Positions 35,483-45,102 are shown, counted from the stretch's first letter. The stretch is 64,000 bases of DNA from Flavobacterium soyae (GCF_021245985.1 NZ_JAJQXA010000001.1:372001-436000); one strand, 5' to 3'. Numbers and translations: made by a program. Notes: generated by a model not told the origin, from the sequence alone.

Positions 35483-36250
35483 ATGAAACCGCAATTCAAA
35501 CAAATAGTTACAGTTATTTTTTCAGCATTTCTATTAAGCTGCAGTTCCGAAGAATCTTCATCAGAAACTCCTGTTTCGCCAGGATCTACAACTCCACCTC
35601 CAACAACACAAATTCCGACGACTCCAATTTCTAAATCCATAAATTATCTGGCTTTAGGAGACAGCTATACTATTGGACAAAGCGTTTGCGAAACCTGCAG
35701 ATATCCAGAACAGCTCAAAACGAGCTTAAAAGCGCTTTATCCTGAAACCAATTTTTCATTAAACGTAATTGCCGCAACGGGCTGGACTACCAATAATTTA
35801 CTTACAGCTATAAAAGAGCAAAATCCAGAATCAAATTATGATTTGGTTACTTTATTAATTGGTGTAAACAATCAATATCAGGGCAGAGATTTTTCTATTT
35901 ATGAAAAAGAGTTTCCTGAATTAGTTATAAAAGCAATTGCCCTGGCCAAAGGCGATAAAAAAAATGTAATTGTACTCTCAATTCCAGATTATGCTTACAC
36001 CTCTTTCGGAATGATGTTTGGAACCGACGGAAGGATGAAAATCACTGAAGAAATAAACAAATACAACACTTTTGCCGAAAACTACTGCATGATGAATGGC
36101 GTAACATTTGTTTCCATTACAGATATTACCAGAAATGGATTATATAACACTAGTTTAGTTTCTTCAGATGGATTACATCCTTCAGAATCTGCTTATGCAA
36201 TGTTTGTTGAGCGTATTTTAACAAAGGTTAAAGCAGCTTTGCAGGGTTAA
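35483..36250 (+). CDS. SGNH/GDSL hydrolase lipoprotein
   Basis: 255 residues. Lipoprotein signal with Cys in LLSCSSEE, then a Ser/Thr/Pro-rich linker (SPGSTTPPPTTQIPTTPIS) and an SGNH domain: nucleophile in LGDSYTIGQ, Asn in IGVNNQYQG, and Asp/His in DGLHPS. All catalytic blocks are present, so it is likely an active esterase or deacetylase tethered to the cell envelope. Substrate unknown; such enzymes act on acylated polysaccharides or lipids. Confidence 0.9.
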   Translation: MKPQFKQIVTVIFSAFLLSCSSEESSSETPVSPGSTTPPPTTQIPTTPISKSINYLALGDSYTIGQSVCETCRYPEQLKTSLKALYPETNFSLNVIAATGWTTNNLLTAIKEQNPESNYDLVTLLIGVNNQYQGRDFSIYEKEFPELVIKAIALAKGDKKNVIVLSIPDYAYTSFGMMFGTDGRMKITEEINKYNTFAENYCMMNGVTFVSITDITRNGLYNTSLVSSDGLHPSESAYAMFVERILTKVKAALQG

Positions 36251-36314
36251 TTCTCTATTTCTGCAGTAAGTAAAACTTTTTCAGGACATTTTTAGATCTG
36301 CTATTCCCTATTTT

Positions 36315-37103
36315 TTATTTACACACTAAACATTCCTTAGTCTGCTCATAAGAATTACACCAGCTTGATTTTTTTACTACATAGGCCGTTTGATTTACTT
36401 GCCTTCTAACCAATTGTAATAAGCTTATAGCCTCTGCTTTAGATGTATATCCCATAAGAATCGTTCTGAATACATTGCCTTTTTTTATTATAGCAGAATT
36501 TGGATTTATTTTAATTGCTTTTTTAAGCTCAAAATTTGCATCCTCAATTTTAGAATCTCCTCCGGCAACTATAAACCATTCTACTCCCGGTTCTGTACTC
36601 GACAAAGGTGTTTCAAATAATTCTTTTTTCTTTTGATTTTCTTCAATCTCCTTTATTTGGGCCTTAGTATAGCTTTTAGAAGTGTCAATTTTTACATTTT
36701 CAATCTTCACATAATCATCATATTCTTTCTTTATTTCAATATAGTAATTCGTCCATGATTTTTTCATTTCGCCTCTTGGCGATACTATTGACAAGTATTT
36801 AACAAGCTGCAGTCTTACAAGCGGTTCTTTTTCATTTTTAACATCGTTTACATACCTGTCAAAATATTCGAGTTCTTTAATATCCTGATCCCTTTCTTTA
36901 AACAAATCACTCACTACCAGCGTAACAGTACTTATTGCAAGTGTTACGATTACCCATTTAAAGTAATCAATAAATTTATCCAGATTCTCCGGCGCTATCT
37001 CTGCTTTTTTAATCAATCTGTATAAAATGACAAGAGATAGTAATCCTATAAAAACAAAAAATAAATAAAGCCAAAACGAAACATTTCCTGTATTTGAAAA
37101 CAT
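36315..37103 (-). CDS. Two-span membrane protein with SPOR-like C-terminus
   Basis: 262 residues. Two hydrophobic segments near the N-terminus (about 9-28 and 48-66), a charged helical middle (KAQIKEIEENQKKKELFE), and a C-terminal domain (about 175-262) with WFIVAGGDSKIEDANFELKK and NVFRTILMGYTSKAEAISLL, the usual beta-alpha pattern of SPOR peptidoglycan-binding domains. It ends in CLVCK, with four Cys near the C-terminus. Possibly a cell-envelope anchor; SPOR assignment is by pattern and not certain. Confidence 0.65.
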   Translation of the reverse strand: MFSNTGNVSFWLYLFFVFIGLLSLVILYRLIKKAEIAPENLDKFIDYFKWVIVTLAISTVTLVVSDLFKERDQDIKELEYFDRYVNDVKNEKEPLVRLQLVKYLSIVSPRGEMKKSWTNYYIEIKKEYDDYVKIENVKIDTSKSYTKAQIKEIEENQKKKELFETPLSSTEPGVEWFIVAGGDSKIEDANFELKKAIKINPNSAIIKKGNVFRTILMGYTSKAEAISLLQLVRRQVNQTAYVVKKSSWCNSYEQTKECLVCK

Positions 37104-37495
37104 GGGTTAAAGATTTTAAAGTGTTAGACAATTTCCTTTTGCTTGAACAGAATTTTGTCTTTTTGAGCCTATAAAGACTTGGTAGTAACAAATACAAAAC
37201 ACTGAAAAACAATGCAATATAAAACTAAAACCTAAAAAAACACCCCGTAATTATACCCATTTTTATCTGATAAACTAATTTTGAAAAATAAAGCCCTCAT
37301 TCTATTTAGAATGAAATTGCGGGTTTAATTTTGCAGAGAGGATGTAATTCGAACCCCATTTACCTCCCATAAATACTAGTATATACAAATTTCAGTATCC
37401 CACAGAATGTACCGAAAATAATCTATTTGAATTAATTAATCTTCACTATATTAAACTATTACATCGAAAAAATAATAATTTCAAAATAGATTTTT
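37104..37495. other. Intergenic gap without visible gene
   Basis: About 390 AT-rich bases between divergent genes. Apart from the promoter at 37496 I see no ORF, RNA gene or clear repeat. Confidence 0.5.
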
Positions 37496-37526
37496 TTGTG
37501 GGAAACTTTCCACTTCGTTATCTTTG
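37496..37526 (+). promoter_or_regulatory. Promoter of the OmpA-like lipoprotein gene
   Basis: TTG at 37496-37498, 20-base spacer, TATCTTTG at 37519-37526. It lies within a longer open frame and supports ATG 37547 as the real start. Confidence 0.75.
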
Positions 37527-37546
37527 ATAATCAAAAAAAGAACTAT

Positions 37547-38563
37547 ATGAAAATCAAAACCTTAACATTATGCGTTGTGATAGCCTCTATAGCTTTTGCA
37601 TGCAATTCTAACAAAAAACAGAACGAGGAAGCCCCAGACAGTATAGATTCTTCTCAGGTATCAACTACAGCTCAGGAGCCTCAAACAGCAGTATCTGCCA
37701 AAAAATTCGATATTAATTCTATTCCTGTTTCAAACAAATCACTTGGCACTTTTCCATATTTTAACCTGCCTGAGAATTATCAGGGAACACCTAAAAATAA
37801 CACGACAGACTATGACGTTGCCTATTTCTGGGTAAAAGACCATTTTGAAAAACCGGAAGGGAAAATTTTCTATGCCAGAATTACTGCCAAAGAAGGAAAA
37901 TCATATAGTGATCTTGAAGTAGCAAAAAATCTGGACGAATTAATTAAAAGTGTTGATGGCGTAAAAGTATCTGAAATGAAAACTCCTTCAGATTCGTCTG
38001 CTGCGATTCCAGAAAATAACCGTATAAAATACATAAACGGTTATGGCTTTATTGCAAATGCTATTACTACCACTTATTTAATTCGCCGTCCGGATAGAAA
38101 TATTTGGGTGCAGCTTACTCCGGGTGATGATGCCGTTTCTGCCGGCTGGATGATTCTTGAAACAAAACCTTTTAAAATAACAGCTTCTCTTATCAAAGCA
38201 GATGAAATGAAAAAAGAACTGGATACAAAAGGACATATTGCTTTATACATCAATTTTGATACCGATAAAGCAACAATCAAACCTGAATCTCTGCCTATTA
38301 TAGATGAAATACAAAAACTATTGACCAGCAATGCCAGCCTGAAAATTGCTATTGAAGGTCATACCGACAATAGTGGTGCTGCATTACACAACAAAAAACT
38401 TTCTGAAGACAGGGCTAATGCTGTAAAAACGGCATTAACTGCCAAAGGAATAAGTACTGCAAGATTACAGACAAAAGGATTGGGTGCCGAAAAACCTATT
38501 GCTGATAATGCCAGTGAAGATGGCAAAGCAAAAAATCGTCGGGTAGAAATAGTAAAAATATAA
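37547..38563 (+). CDS. OmpA-family lipoprotein
   Basis: 338 residues from ATG 37547. Lipoprotein signal (MKIKTLTLCVVIASIAFAC), a Gln/Glu/Ser-rich linker, a central domain of about 180 residues without known motif, and a C-terminal OmpA domain (about 235-338): FDTDKATIKPESLPII, IEGHTDNSG, LSEDRANAVKTAL, NRRVEIVKI. The Asp and Arg residues that bind diaminopimelate in peptidoglycan are present (TDNSG, RR). It would tether the outer membrane to the wall. Followed by a terminator at 38621. Confidence 0.92.
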   Translation: MKIKTLTLCVVIASIAFACNSNKKQNEEAPDSIDSSQVSTTAQEPQTAVSAKKFDINSIPVSNKSLGTFPYFNLPENYQGTPKNNTTDYDVAYFWVKDHFEKPEGKIFYARITAKEGKSYSDLEVAKNLDELIKSVDGVKVSEMKTPSDSSAAIPENNRIKYINGYGFIANAITTTYLIRRPDRNIWVQLTPGDDAVSAGWMILETKPFKITASLIKADEMKKELDTKGHIALYINFDTDKATIKPESLPIIDEIQKLLTSNASLKIAIEGHTDNSGAALHNKKLSEDRANAVKTALTAKGISTARLQTKGLGAEKPIADNASEDGKAKNRRVEIVKI

Positions 38564-38864
38564 TACTTACTATCAATATTACCGCTCAAATACTTCTAAC
38601 CTTGAGCATTTTTATATAAGAAACGGAGACTTTAACAGGTCTCCGTTTTTAGTTTATACTTCCTTGATTACTTAATATCTGATAATTTAAAGCGATTCTC
38701 CTATTGACAATAAAACAGGTATAAATACGCATTGTCCTTTTTTTATTTATTTTTTAACTTGTTACAAATAAAAAACATCGTAATAACCTGAATATTAAAC
38801 AAATAACATTCCTAATAAATTAAATAAGATTTCACAAAGCTTACTAACATCAAACTATATTATC
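38564..38864. other. Intergenic gap with terminators
   Basis: Holds a small hairpin (GCTCAA/TTGAGC, 38584-38607) and a stronger terminator at 38621-38650. The remaining 200 bases before the PLD-like gene are AT-rich with no promoter that I can defend. Confidence 0.5.
38621..38650 (+). terminator. Intrinsic terminator
   Basis: A 10-base stem AAACGGAGAC with GTCTCCGTTT, eight-base loop, then a T-run, downstream of the OmpA-like gene. Confidence 0.85.
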
Positions 38865-40640
38865 ATGGAAAAATTTATGACTAAAAATGGCGTTTCTGTC
38901 AGAGCATACAAAGGCGATGCAATGACCCTATTAGCTTTTGACCTAAATAGCAGCATGAAGAAAAACTTTGTTGGTTTTACAATTAAAGTCCTGACTGATA
39001 ATAATAGAAAGTTTTACATCTACAATAAGATGAAATTTAATAGTTCAGTAACTCTCCATAGACAATTAGCAGAATGGGACAATGTATTAAGCAGCGAATT
39101 CTCTCCTATTCAAAAATTTAGATGGGTTCATGTTCCATCGACTGTACACTACATTGAAAATCCTTATTTTGGTGAATATACTTATCAGGTAACACCCAGA
39201 TATGTAAAAAATAATACTCTATTAGCTCTTGATCCCAACTTGACCGTTGAAGTTACTATTAATGTTGATTCATTTAAAAGCGGCAAAGTTGAACTTGGTT
39301 TTACCAGGGCATTTATCTCCTCACAAGCCTTTGGATATCATTTTGGGAATAAATTAAACTTAAGGCCAAATAAGACAGATTTAACTTTTAATATTTCAAA
39401 AGCAGCCGGTTCAAGAACACTTAATGGTGTAGAGAAAGAATTTACTTATGAAGAAATTCATCAATATTTAGGGTGGCAGGCAAGAGACCGGGTAACCGAC
39501 TTTTTAAATGAAGTTATAAATAATAATGCATTAAAACTGGATGTATTTGCATACGATTTGAATGAACCTGTAATAGTAGATAAAATAATGCAATTAGCAG
39601 AACAAGGCAGGGTTAGAATCATACTGGACGATTATCCAAATCATAAAAAAGCAGGTTCTTTTGAGATGAAATTTGATAAAGCATTTAGAGAAAAAGCTTT
39701 AAATACAAATCAAATTGAGAGAGGATGTTTTGGTAGTCAGGCACATTCAAAAATATTTATTCAAAGAGAAAATAATGCCAATGCAAAAGCATTAAAAACC
39801 TTAACCGGATCAACCAACTTCACCACAAATGGTTTGTACATAAATGCTAATCATGTTGTTATATTTAATGATGAAGATGTTTCTAAAGTGTATGCAGATG
39901 TTTTTGATGCTTCATTTGGTAAAGCACAAATGGATGTTTTTAATGCGAGCACTTATGCCAATACTAGTTTTAGTTTCGATAAAGATGGTGTAACAAGCAC
40001 GATTATTACATTTGCCCCGCACCCAAAAAGCTTTGTTGAAAATCTATTTGAAAGTATTAGTTCTAAAATACTGAATGCAAAAAGTGATGTCTTGTTTGCC
40101 GTAATGATTGACGACAGTAACAGTAAAATTCTGGATGCACTTAAAACACAAGTTGAATCTGAAAAGATATATACTTTTGGAATTACAGATAAAAAAGACA
40201 ATTTAAAATTATATAAACCCAATAGAAAAACCGGTGTTAAAATATCTGCCTTAGATATTAATACCAAATTAAAAAAACCATTTAAAGATATTATTGGGGT
40301 TCCCGGTTTAGGACATGTTATACACCATAAATTTGTAGTGGTTGATTTTAAAGGAGCTGACCCTGTTGTTTATTGCGGAAGCAGTAATCTGGCTTTTAAT
40401 CCTGAGCAAAAAAATGGAGATAATTTAATTGAATTTAGAGATAAAGATATTGTAACCGTATTTGCAATTGAAGCTATTCGATTAATAGATCACTATCATT
40501 GGTTAAATAAAGGCATCATTGAGAATATTAATACTGATGAAATGACATTGTACACTGCAGCCGAAAAAACAAAATGGTATACCAAATATTACAATGCAAA
40601 GGATTTACGCTGCAAGGAAAGAGAAATGTTAATCAAATAA
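38865..40640 (+). CDS. Phospholipase D-like protein with two HKD motifs
   Basis: 591 residues, no signal peptide. The C-terminal two-thirds carry two PLD motifs: AHSKIFIQ (about residue 294) followed by GSTNFTTNG, and IHHKFVVVD (about 487) followed by CGSSNLAFNPEQ. The first 200 residues (RAYKGDAMTLLAFDLN, LTDNNRKFYIYNKMKFN) form a beta-rich domain of unknown kind. PLD-fold enzymes include phospholipases, nucleases and transferases; the absence of a signal peptide favours a cytoplasmic nuclease or lipid enzyme. Isolated gene with a terminator at its end. Could belong to a defence or toxin system, but no partner gene is seen. Confidence 0.8.
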   Translation: MEKFMTKNGVSVRAYKGDAMTLLAFDLNSSMKKNFVGFTIKVLTDNNRKFYIYNKMKFNSSVTLHRQLAEWDNVLSSEFSPIQKFRWVHVPSTVHYIENPYFGEYTYQVTPRYVKNNTLLALDPNLTVEVTINVDSFKSGKVELGFTRAFISSQAFGYHFGNKLNLRPNKTDLTFNISKAAGSRTLNGVEKEFTYEEIHQYLGWQARDRVTDFLNEVINNNALKLDVFAYDLNEPVIVDKIMQLAEQGRVRIILDDYPNHKKAGSFEMKFDKAFREKALNTNQIERGCFGSQAHSKIFIQRENNANAKALKTLTGSTNFTTNGLYINANHVVIFNDEDVSKVYADVFDASFGKAQMDVFNASTYANTSFSFDKDGVTSTIITFAPHPKSFVENLFESISSKILNAKSDVLFAVMIDDSNSKILDALKTQVESEKIYTFGITDKKDNLKLYKPNRKTGVKISALDINTKLKKPFKDIIGVPGLGHVIHHKFVVVDFKGADPVVYCGSSNLAFNPEQKNGDNLIEFRDKDIVTVFAIEAIRLIDHYHWLNKGIIENINTDEMTLYTAAEKTKWYTKYYNAKDLRCKEREMLIK

Positions 40641-40685
40641 AAACAGAAAACCTGCAAGTTGTAAATTTGCAGGTTTTCTGTTTTT
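40641..40685. terminator. Strong bidirectional terminator
   Basis: A 17-base perfect stem (AAACAGAAAACCTGCAA and its inverse), nine-base loop, A-run and T-run on the two sides. Shared by the PLD-like gene and the convergent alcohol dehydrogenase. Confidence 0.9.
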
Positions 40686-40710
40686 ATTTGGACACTTTCA
40701 AGGTCACATT

Positions 40711-41742
40711 TTAACTAATCTTAATCACAATTTTGCCAAATGCTCCTTTAGCTAAATGTTGATATGCCTCTATAGCCTCCTCAAATGAATAAATTTTTTC
40801 GATAACTGGTTTGATATTGTATTTATCAAAAGCCTTATTCATTTCTTCAAATGCTTTTAAATGACCAACCGCTATCCCTTGAACTCTTGTTCTTTTAAAT
40901 ATTACATTCATCAAGTCAAGATTCGTATTTTGCCCTTGTAAAAAACCAATTACAGATACTTGCCCTCCGACTTTGGCAGCCCTAACAGAATCATTTAAAC
41001 CTTCGCCTCCTGCAATATCCAATATTTGGTCTGCACCAATTCCATTCGTTAGGTTTAATACCTCTGTTGCCCAATCAGGAGTTTGCTTGTAATTAACAAT
41101 TTCATCTGCTCCCAAATCTTTCGCTTTTTGCCCCTTCTCATCATCACTTGTTGTTAAAATTGTTTTTGCCCCTAAAGCATGTGCTATTTGCAAACCAAAA
41201 ATAGACACTCCGCCGGTACCTTGCAGTACAACGGTTTCCCCTGTTTTCAAATTTCCACATGTTACCATAGAATACCAAGGCGTTAAGGCTGCTATAGGTA
41301 AAGTAGAAGCTTCTTCATCATTTAATGAGGAAGGCGAAAAGACAGTAGAGCCTTCTTCTAATATCATGTATTCAGCCAGCCCTCCAGACAAAGGAGAACC
41401 TAAAGAAAACTCTTGTTCATTGTCGGCCGGTTTTCCGTCGATCCAATGAGAATAGAGATGCGATGTAACTCTGTCTCCAATTTTAAAACGATTAACACCT
41501 GAACCAATAGCAACAACAGTTCCTGAAGTATCAGAAACAGGAATTACTGGAAATTGTATTTTATCTGGTGTATAAATCCCGTCAACAATTGCTTTATCTC
41601 TGAAATTTAAAGAAACTGCACCAACCTTTATTAGGATTTCATTGTGTTTTGGTGCCGGTATATCAACATTATCTAATGTGAGATTCTCCAAGCCAAAAGC
41701 ATGTAATTGCCAGGCTTTCATTGTTTTTAAATTTTCTTCCAT
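40711..41742 (-). CDS. Zinc-type alcohol dehydrogenase / quinone oxidoreductase family
   Basis: 343 residues; ATG 41721 (MKAWQLHAFG) is an alternative start and matches relatives better. MDR fold: the GroES-like part contains VGAVSLNFRDKAIVDG and VSDTSGTVVAIGSGVNRFKIGDRV; the NAD(P) site is LQGTGGVSIFGLQIAHALGAK. The Cys ligands of the structural zinc are lacking, as in zinc-independent members. It reduces or oxidises alcohols, aldehydes or enones, with unknown substrate. Last gene of a minus-strand trio with EthD and epimerase genes, 19 bases after the EthD gene. Confidence 0.88.
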   Translation of the reverse strand: MEENLKTMKAWQLHAFGLENLTLDNVDIPAPKHNEILIKVGAVSLNFRDKAIVDGIYTPDKIQFPVIPVSDTSGTVVAIGSGVNRFKIGDRVTSHLYSHWIDGKPADNEQEFSLGSPLSGGLAEYMILEEGSTVFSPSSLNDEEASTLPIAALTPWYSMVTCGNLKTGETVVLQGTGGVSIFGLQIAHALGAKTILTTSDDEKGQKAKDLGADEIVNYKQTPDWATEVLNLTNGIGADQILDIAGGEGLNDSVRAAKVGGQVSVIGFLQGQNTNLDLMNVIFKRTRVQGIAVGHLKAFEEMNKAFDKYNIKPVIEKIYSFEEAIEAYQHLAKGAFGKIVIKIS

Positions 41743-41761
41743 TTTTATTTTAAAAAATTAA

Positions 41762-42085
41762 TTATTCTACTACTTCACTAATCTGAAAGACTGGTTCAAT
41801 ATCTGTATAGTTAGGCACATCACTCATAATTTCGGCAAAATGCGGCACCAACGAATTTTCAAAAGTCTCCATACTGTCAAAGTATAGGTGTGCAACAATA
41901 TGGTAGAATGGTTTTGAACCTGGTTCTCCGCCTGCAACGCCTTTGTCTACCGCAACATGTTTCAATGCATCCCCTGTTAACCTTTTAATCATTGGTAAAT
42001 GACTGTTTTGATAGTAATCCAAGTTGAATTTTTTTCCATCAAGGTTTTTGTAATACGCGATTAGTTTAATCATTCCTTTTTCCAT
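41762..42085 (-). CDS. EthD-family dimeric alpha/beta-barrel protein
   Basis: 107 residues; ATG 42073 (MIKLIAYYK) is an alternative start. The EthD pattern is clear: YYQNSHLPMIKRLTG with the family histidine, and SMETFENSLVPHFAEIMSDVPNYTDIEPVFQISEV. Such small ferredoxin-like barrels help degrade ethers and aromatic compounds or act as cyclases/monooxygenases. Sits between two oxidoreductases in one operon. Function here unknown. Confidence 0.85.
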   Translation of the reverse strand: MEKGMIKLIAYYKNLDGKKFNLDYYQNSHLPMIKRLTGDALKHVAVDKGVAGGEPGSKPFYHIVAHLYFDSMETFENSLVPHFAEIMSDVPNYTDIEPVFQISEVVE

Positions 42086-42142
42086 TTTAATTAAATTTTA
42101 GAATTGTTATTATTTGTTAATACTTAATTTATTTCAATAGTT

Positions 42143-43168
42143 TCAACGATTTGTCCATAAGAACTTAAGCATCAGTTCTGCATCCCATTCCACATTTTCC
42201 AGCATTTCCTGAGTACCTCCATGTTTTGGCTCCCAGCCAAGCAAAGCTCCGTTTGTGCTTTTCATTCTTACGTTACTGCCCCAAAACCAGCCTTTTTGTA
42301 AGCCAGTTACAGCTACAGGACTTGTTATAAGCTTTTTTGAATACAATATTTCAGCAATTCGATGAGCTGCATCTGACCAAACAAAATATTCACTTGCCGG
42401 ATAGTAGATACCTTTCAATCCTTCAGGTGCGGTATCTTTAAGAGCAGAATCCATTACTAAAAGATATAGTTCAGCCAAATCAGCTACATGAACATTTGTC
42501 CATTGATTTTTACCTTCACCTACATACATCACTTTGCGGCTTACCAAAGACTGATATACCAGCCGGGGTATTTGAATAGACATACGGTTTTCTGCAAATG
42601 CGCCAAGTCCTTTTCCAAAAACAGTTGGAGGAACCATCAGATAGGTTTTCAAGAGCCCTTTTTTTGCTGCTGCAAAAACTTCAACATCTACAAAACGATG
42701 TGGTGCATAACCCGGAATAGATTCGTGGGCTTCAAAATCAGCATCATCCCAGACAACTGCTGCCAGATCTTCTAAAAGAGGACGACCTTCTCCATTAGAG
42801 TTTTCAGATAAAACACCTGCGCCTGAAGTGTGAATAAGAATTGGACGCTGTCCTGTTTGTTTTGCACGTTCTTCAAGTCCTTGAATAATAGCTTCTACAC
42901 TTAGCAAATGGTCGCAATTAGCTGTATTAAATACAATATCTGCCTTTTGGGATTCTGTGGATATGATCTGCAAATCATTCAAAGTACCAAAAATTGGCTC
43001 TATGCCGAGTTTTTCTAATTTTACTGTATCTTCTTCATTACGAACAAGTGCTGAAATATTAAAGCTCTTTAAATAATCACGTGAAAGCATTAAGTGAAGA
43101 AAAGTACCACCAATATATCCTGTTGCTCCTGTAATGAAAATTTTCTGTTTGTTCTCAATTTGACTCAT
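42143..43168 (-). CDS. NAD-dependent epimerase/dehydratase (NmrA-like)
   Basis: 341 residues from ATG 43168 (a TTG two codons upstream is less likely). Rossmann motif ITGATGYIGGTFLHLM near the start, then NTANCDHL and a MVPPTVFGKGLG stretch of extended short-chain dehydrogenases. The usual YxxxK is not clear, so it may be of the atypical NmrA-like group. First gene of the operon epimerase-EthD-alcohol dehydrogenase; divergent from a MocR regulator 220 bases away. Confidence 0.85.
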   Translation of the reverse strand: MSQIENKQKIFITGATGYIGGTFLHLMLSRDYLKSFNISALVRNEEDTVKLEKLGIEPIFGTLNDLQIISTESQKADIVFNTANCDHLLSVEAIIQGLEERAKQTGQRPILIHTSGAGVLSENSNGEGRPLLEDLAAVVWDDADFEAHESIPGYAPHRFVDVEVFAAAKKGLLKTYLMVPPTVFGKGLGAFAENRMSIQIPRLVYQSLVSRKVMYVGEGKNQWTNVHVADLAELYLLVMDSALKDTAPEGLKGIYYPASEYFVWSDAAHRIAEILYSKKLITSPVAVTGLQKGWFWGSNVRMKSTNGALLGWEPKHGGTQEMLENVEWDAELMLKFLWTNR

Positions 43169-43328
43169 ATTCAATAAATATTTTGTTGTTATTTATTTTG
43201 ACAGCTGGTTTTTAAGCTTGTACAAAGTTCAAATAAATCTCAATCTAAAAACAGATTCAGATTTGATAAAAAAAAGAGTATCAGTTTGTTCTTTAAAGGA
43301 ATTAAAATTGCTTTCTTTGTATAGCCCT

Positions 43329-43350
43329 TAATCATATAATCAACTGATTA
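43329..43350. promoter_or_regulatory. Candidate operator palindrome
   Basis: TAATCA-N10-TGATTA between the divergent epimerase operon and the MocR gene, 44 bases before the MocR ATG. A site for MocR is plausible by position; the sequence is short and AT-rich, so chance is possible. Confidence 0.35.
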
Positions 43351-43393
43351 AATTATACTTGAGAGCACAATATTGTTTTATATCTAAAATATC

Positions 43394-44818
43394 ATGGAAA
43401 CAAAAGAGAAGCTCTTTTTATATGAAGAGACTGCCGCTAAAATTGAGAGTTCTATAAAACAATTGCAATTGCAGCCGGGCGACAAAATTGCATCGGTTAG
43501 AAAAATTAGTACAGAATTCCATGTTAGTGTAAATACCGTTTTCCAGGCATATGCAATCTTGGAAGCTAAGGGAATTATTTATTCAAAACCTAAATCCGGC
43601 TATTTTATCAGCATGTCTCCAAAATCTGCAATCATTTCCCTTAAAAAAAATGATTTAACGTTACCTACAATAGTTGACATTACTGCAATGTCAGCAGTAA
43701 TGATGAAAAAGGCAAAAGAAAAAGAAATTGTAAATTTCTCAATCTTAGCTCCGGTAAATGAACACTTACCTATTACAAAACTGAACAAGTATGTAACTTC
43801 ATCCCTTTATGAAATTAGCAACGATAATTATCAATATCATCTTGTAGATGGACATCCAGCATTAATTAAACAGTTAGCTTTAAAAACATTTGACTGGCCC
43901 AACAGCATCAGCCAGGACAAAATTCTTGTAACGAATGGCTGCATGGAAGCGATAAACCTTTGTCTAGATGCAATTACCAAACCGGGTGACATTGTAGCTA
44001 TTGAATCTCCTACCTATCATGGGATATTGCAAAGCCTCGAACAAAGAGGGTTACAGGCTTTGGAAATAGGTGTAAACCCAGAAACAGGATTATGTTTAGA
44101 TGATCTCAAAGAAGGTCTCAAAAAAAACAAAGTTGCTGCCTGTATTTTCATGCCCAATTGCCACAATCCTGTTGGGTGCAAAATGCCTGAGGCTAACAAA
44201 ATAGAGTTAGTCAATTTATTGGGCGGGTTAGACATTCCGCTTATTGAAGATGATGCCTTAGGAGAATTAAGTTTTCATTCAGCAGTTTTTCCTGCCAAAG
44301 CTTACGACAAATATAATAATGTATTATACTGCTCATCTTTTTCAAAAACATTAGCTCCCGGTTTTAGAATAGGCTGGGTGTCAGGAGGGAAATACCATCA
44401 TGCAATTGAAAAATTAAAATATGGTTCCAATATGTCAACAAACAGTGTGCTTCAGGCTGCAATTGGAAAATATTTAGAAAGCGGGCAATACAATAAACAT
44501 ATCCGAAAAATGCGAAATGCACTTCAATCGCAAATGCTAAAATATCTAAGTACAATTTCTGAGATATTTCCTGCAGGAACAAAACTTGCAATCCCACAAG
44601 GCGGTTTAAGTATCTGGATAGAACTTCCACCAAAAATAGATGCTTATGCTTTACAAAAAGAAGCATTAAATAAAGGAGTAGGCATATGCCCCGGACATAT
44701 ATTTTCAACTTCTGATTTTTTTCATCATTACATAAGAATAAATTATTGTCCCCTATGGAATCATAAAACTGAAAAAGCAATAAATACATTAGCAAAAGTT
44801 TTACAAAGATTGACCTAA
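43394..44818 (+). CDS. MocR-type (GntR-aminotransferase) regulator
   Basis: 474 residues. N-terminal GntR winged helix (about 10-80): LQPGDKIASVRKISTEFHVSVNTVFQAYAILEAKGIIYSKPKSGYF. C-terminal fold-type I aminotransferase domain (about 110-474) with the PLP lysine in SFSKTLAPGFRIGW (about 318) and the Asn/Asp/Tyr set typical of the family (MPNCHNPVG, IEDDALGEL). MocR proteins use PLP as effector sensor and usually control a divergent gene; here that is the epimerase-EthD-dehydrogenase operon. The Lys is intact, so it can bind PLP. Confidence 0.92.
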   Translation: METKEKLFLYEETAAKIESSIKQLQLQPGDKIASVRKISTEFHVSVNTVFQAYAILEAKGIIYSKPKSGYFISMSPKSAIISLKKNDLTLPTIVDITAMSAVMMKKAKEKEIVNFSILAPVNEHLPITKLNKYVTSSLYEISNDNYQYHLVDGHPALIKQLALKTFDWPNSISQDKILVTNGCMEAINLCLDAITKPGDIVAIESPTYHGILQSLEQRGLQALEIGVNPETGLCLDDLKEGLKKNKVAACIFMPNCHNPVGCKMPEANKIELVNLLGGLDIPLIEDDALGELSFHSAVFPAKAYDKYNNVLYCSSFSKTLAPGFRIGWVSGGKYHHAIEKLKYGSNMSTNSVLQAAIGKYLESGQYNKHIRKMRNALQSQMLKYLSTISEIFPAGTKLAIPQGGLSIWIELPPKIDAYALQKEALNKGVGICPGHIFSTSDFFHHYIRINYCPLWNHKTEKAINTLAKVLQRLT

Positions 44819-44958
44819 ATCAATAATTACATTTTTTTACTTAACAGTTTGCATTTTCAAATAAATGATATAAAACTTTATCCTAATTTTTGATTTTTTA
44901 CAGAATTGCGCTTTTATCTCCTTAAGATACGGTTTAATGAATAAGTCTGAAAAAGCAA

Positions 44959-44992
44959 AAAACCCTAAAAATCATAAGATTTCTAGGGTTTT
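44959..44992. terminator. Terminator between MocR and tRNA-Ser
   Basis: A 15-base stem with one mismatch, AAAACCCTA...TAGGGTTTT, four-base loop. Serves the MocR gene and the convergent tRNA gene. Confidence 0.75.
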
Positions 44993-45015
44993 GAAACTAT
45001 TTTGAGATTTTTTAG

Positions 45016-45102
45016 CAGAAAGGAAGGGATTCGAACCCTCGATACAGTTACCCATATACTAGCTTTCCAGGCTAGCTCCTTAAACCACTCGGACACCTTT
45101 CT
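45016..45102 (-). tRNA. tRNA-Ser(GGA)
   Basis: 87 bases on the minus strand. Acceptor AGAAAGG/CCTTTCT with discriminator G, D-arm with GTCCGAGTGGTTTAAGGAGC, anticodon stem GCTAG..CTAGC type with loop CTGGAAA (anticodon GGA), a long variable arm (class II) and T-loop GGTTCGAATCC. No CCA encoded. Confidence 0.95.
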
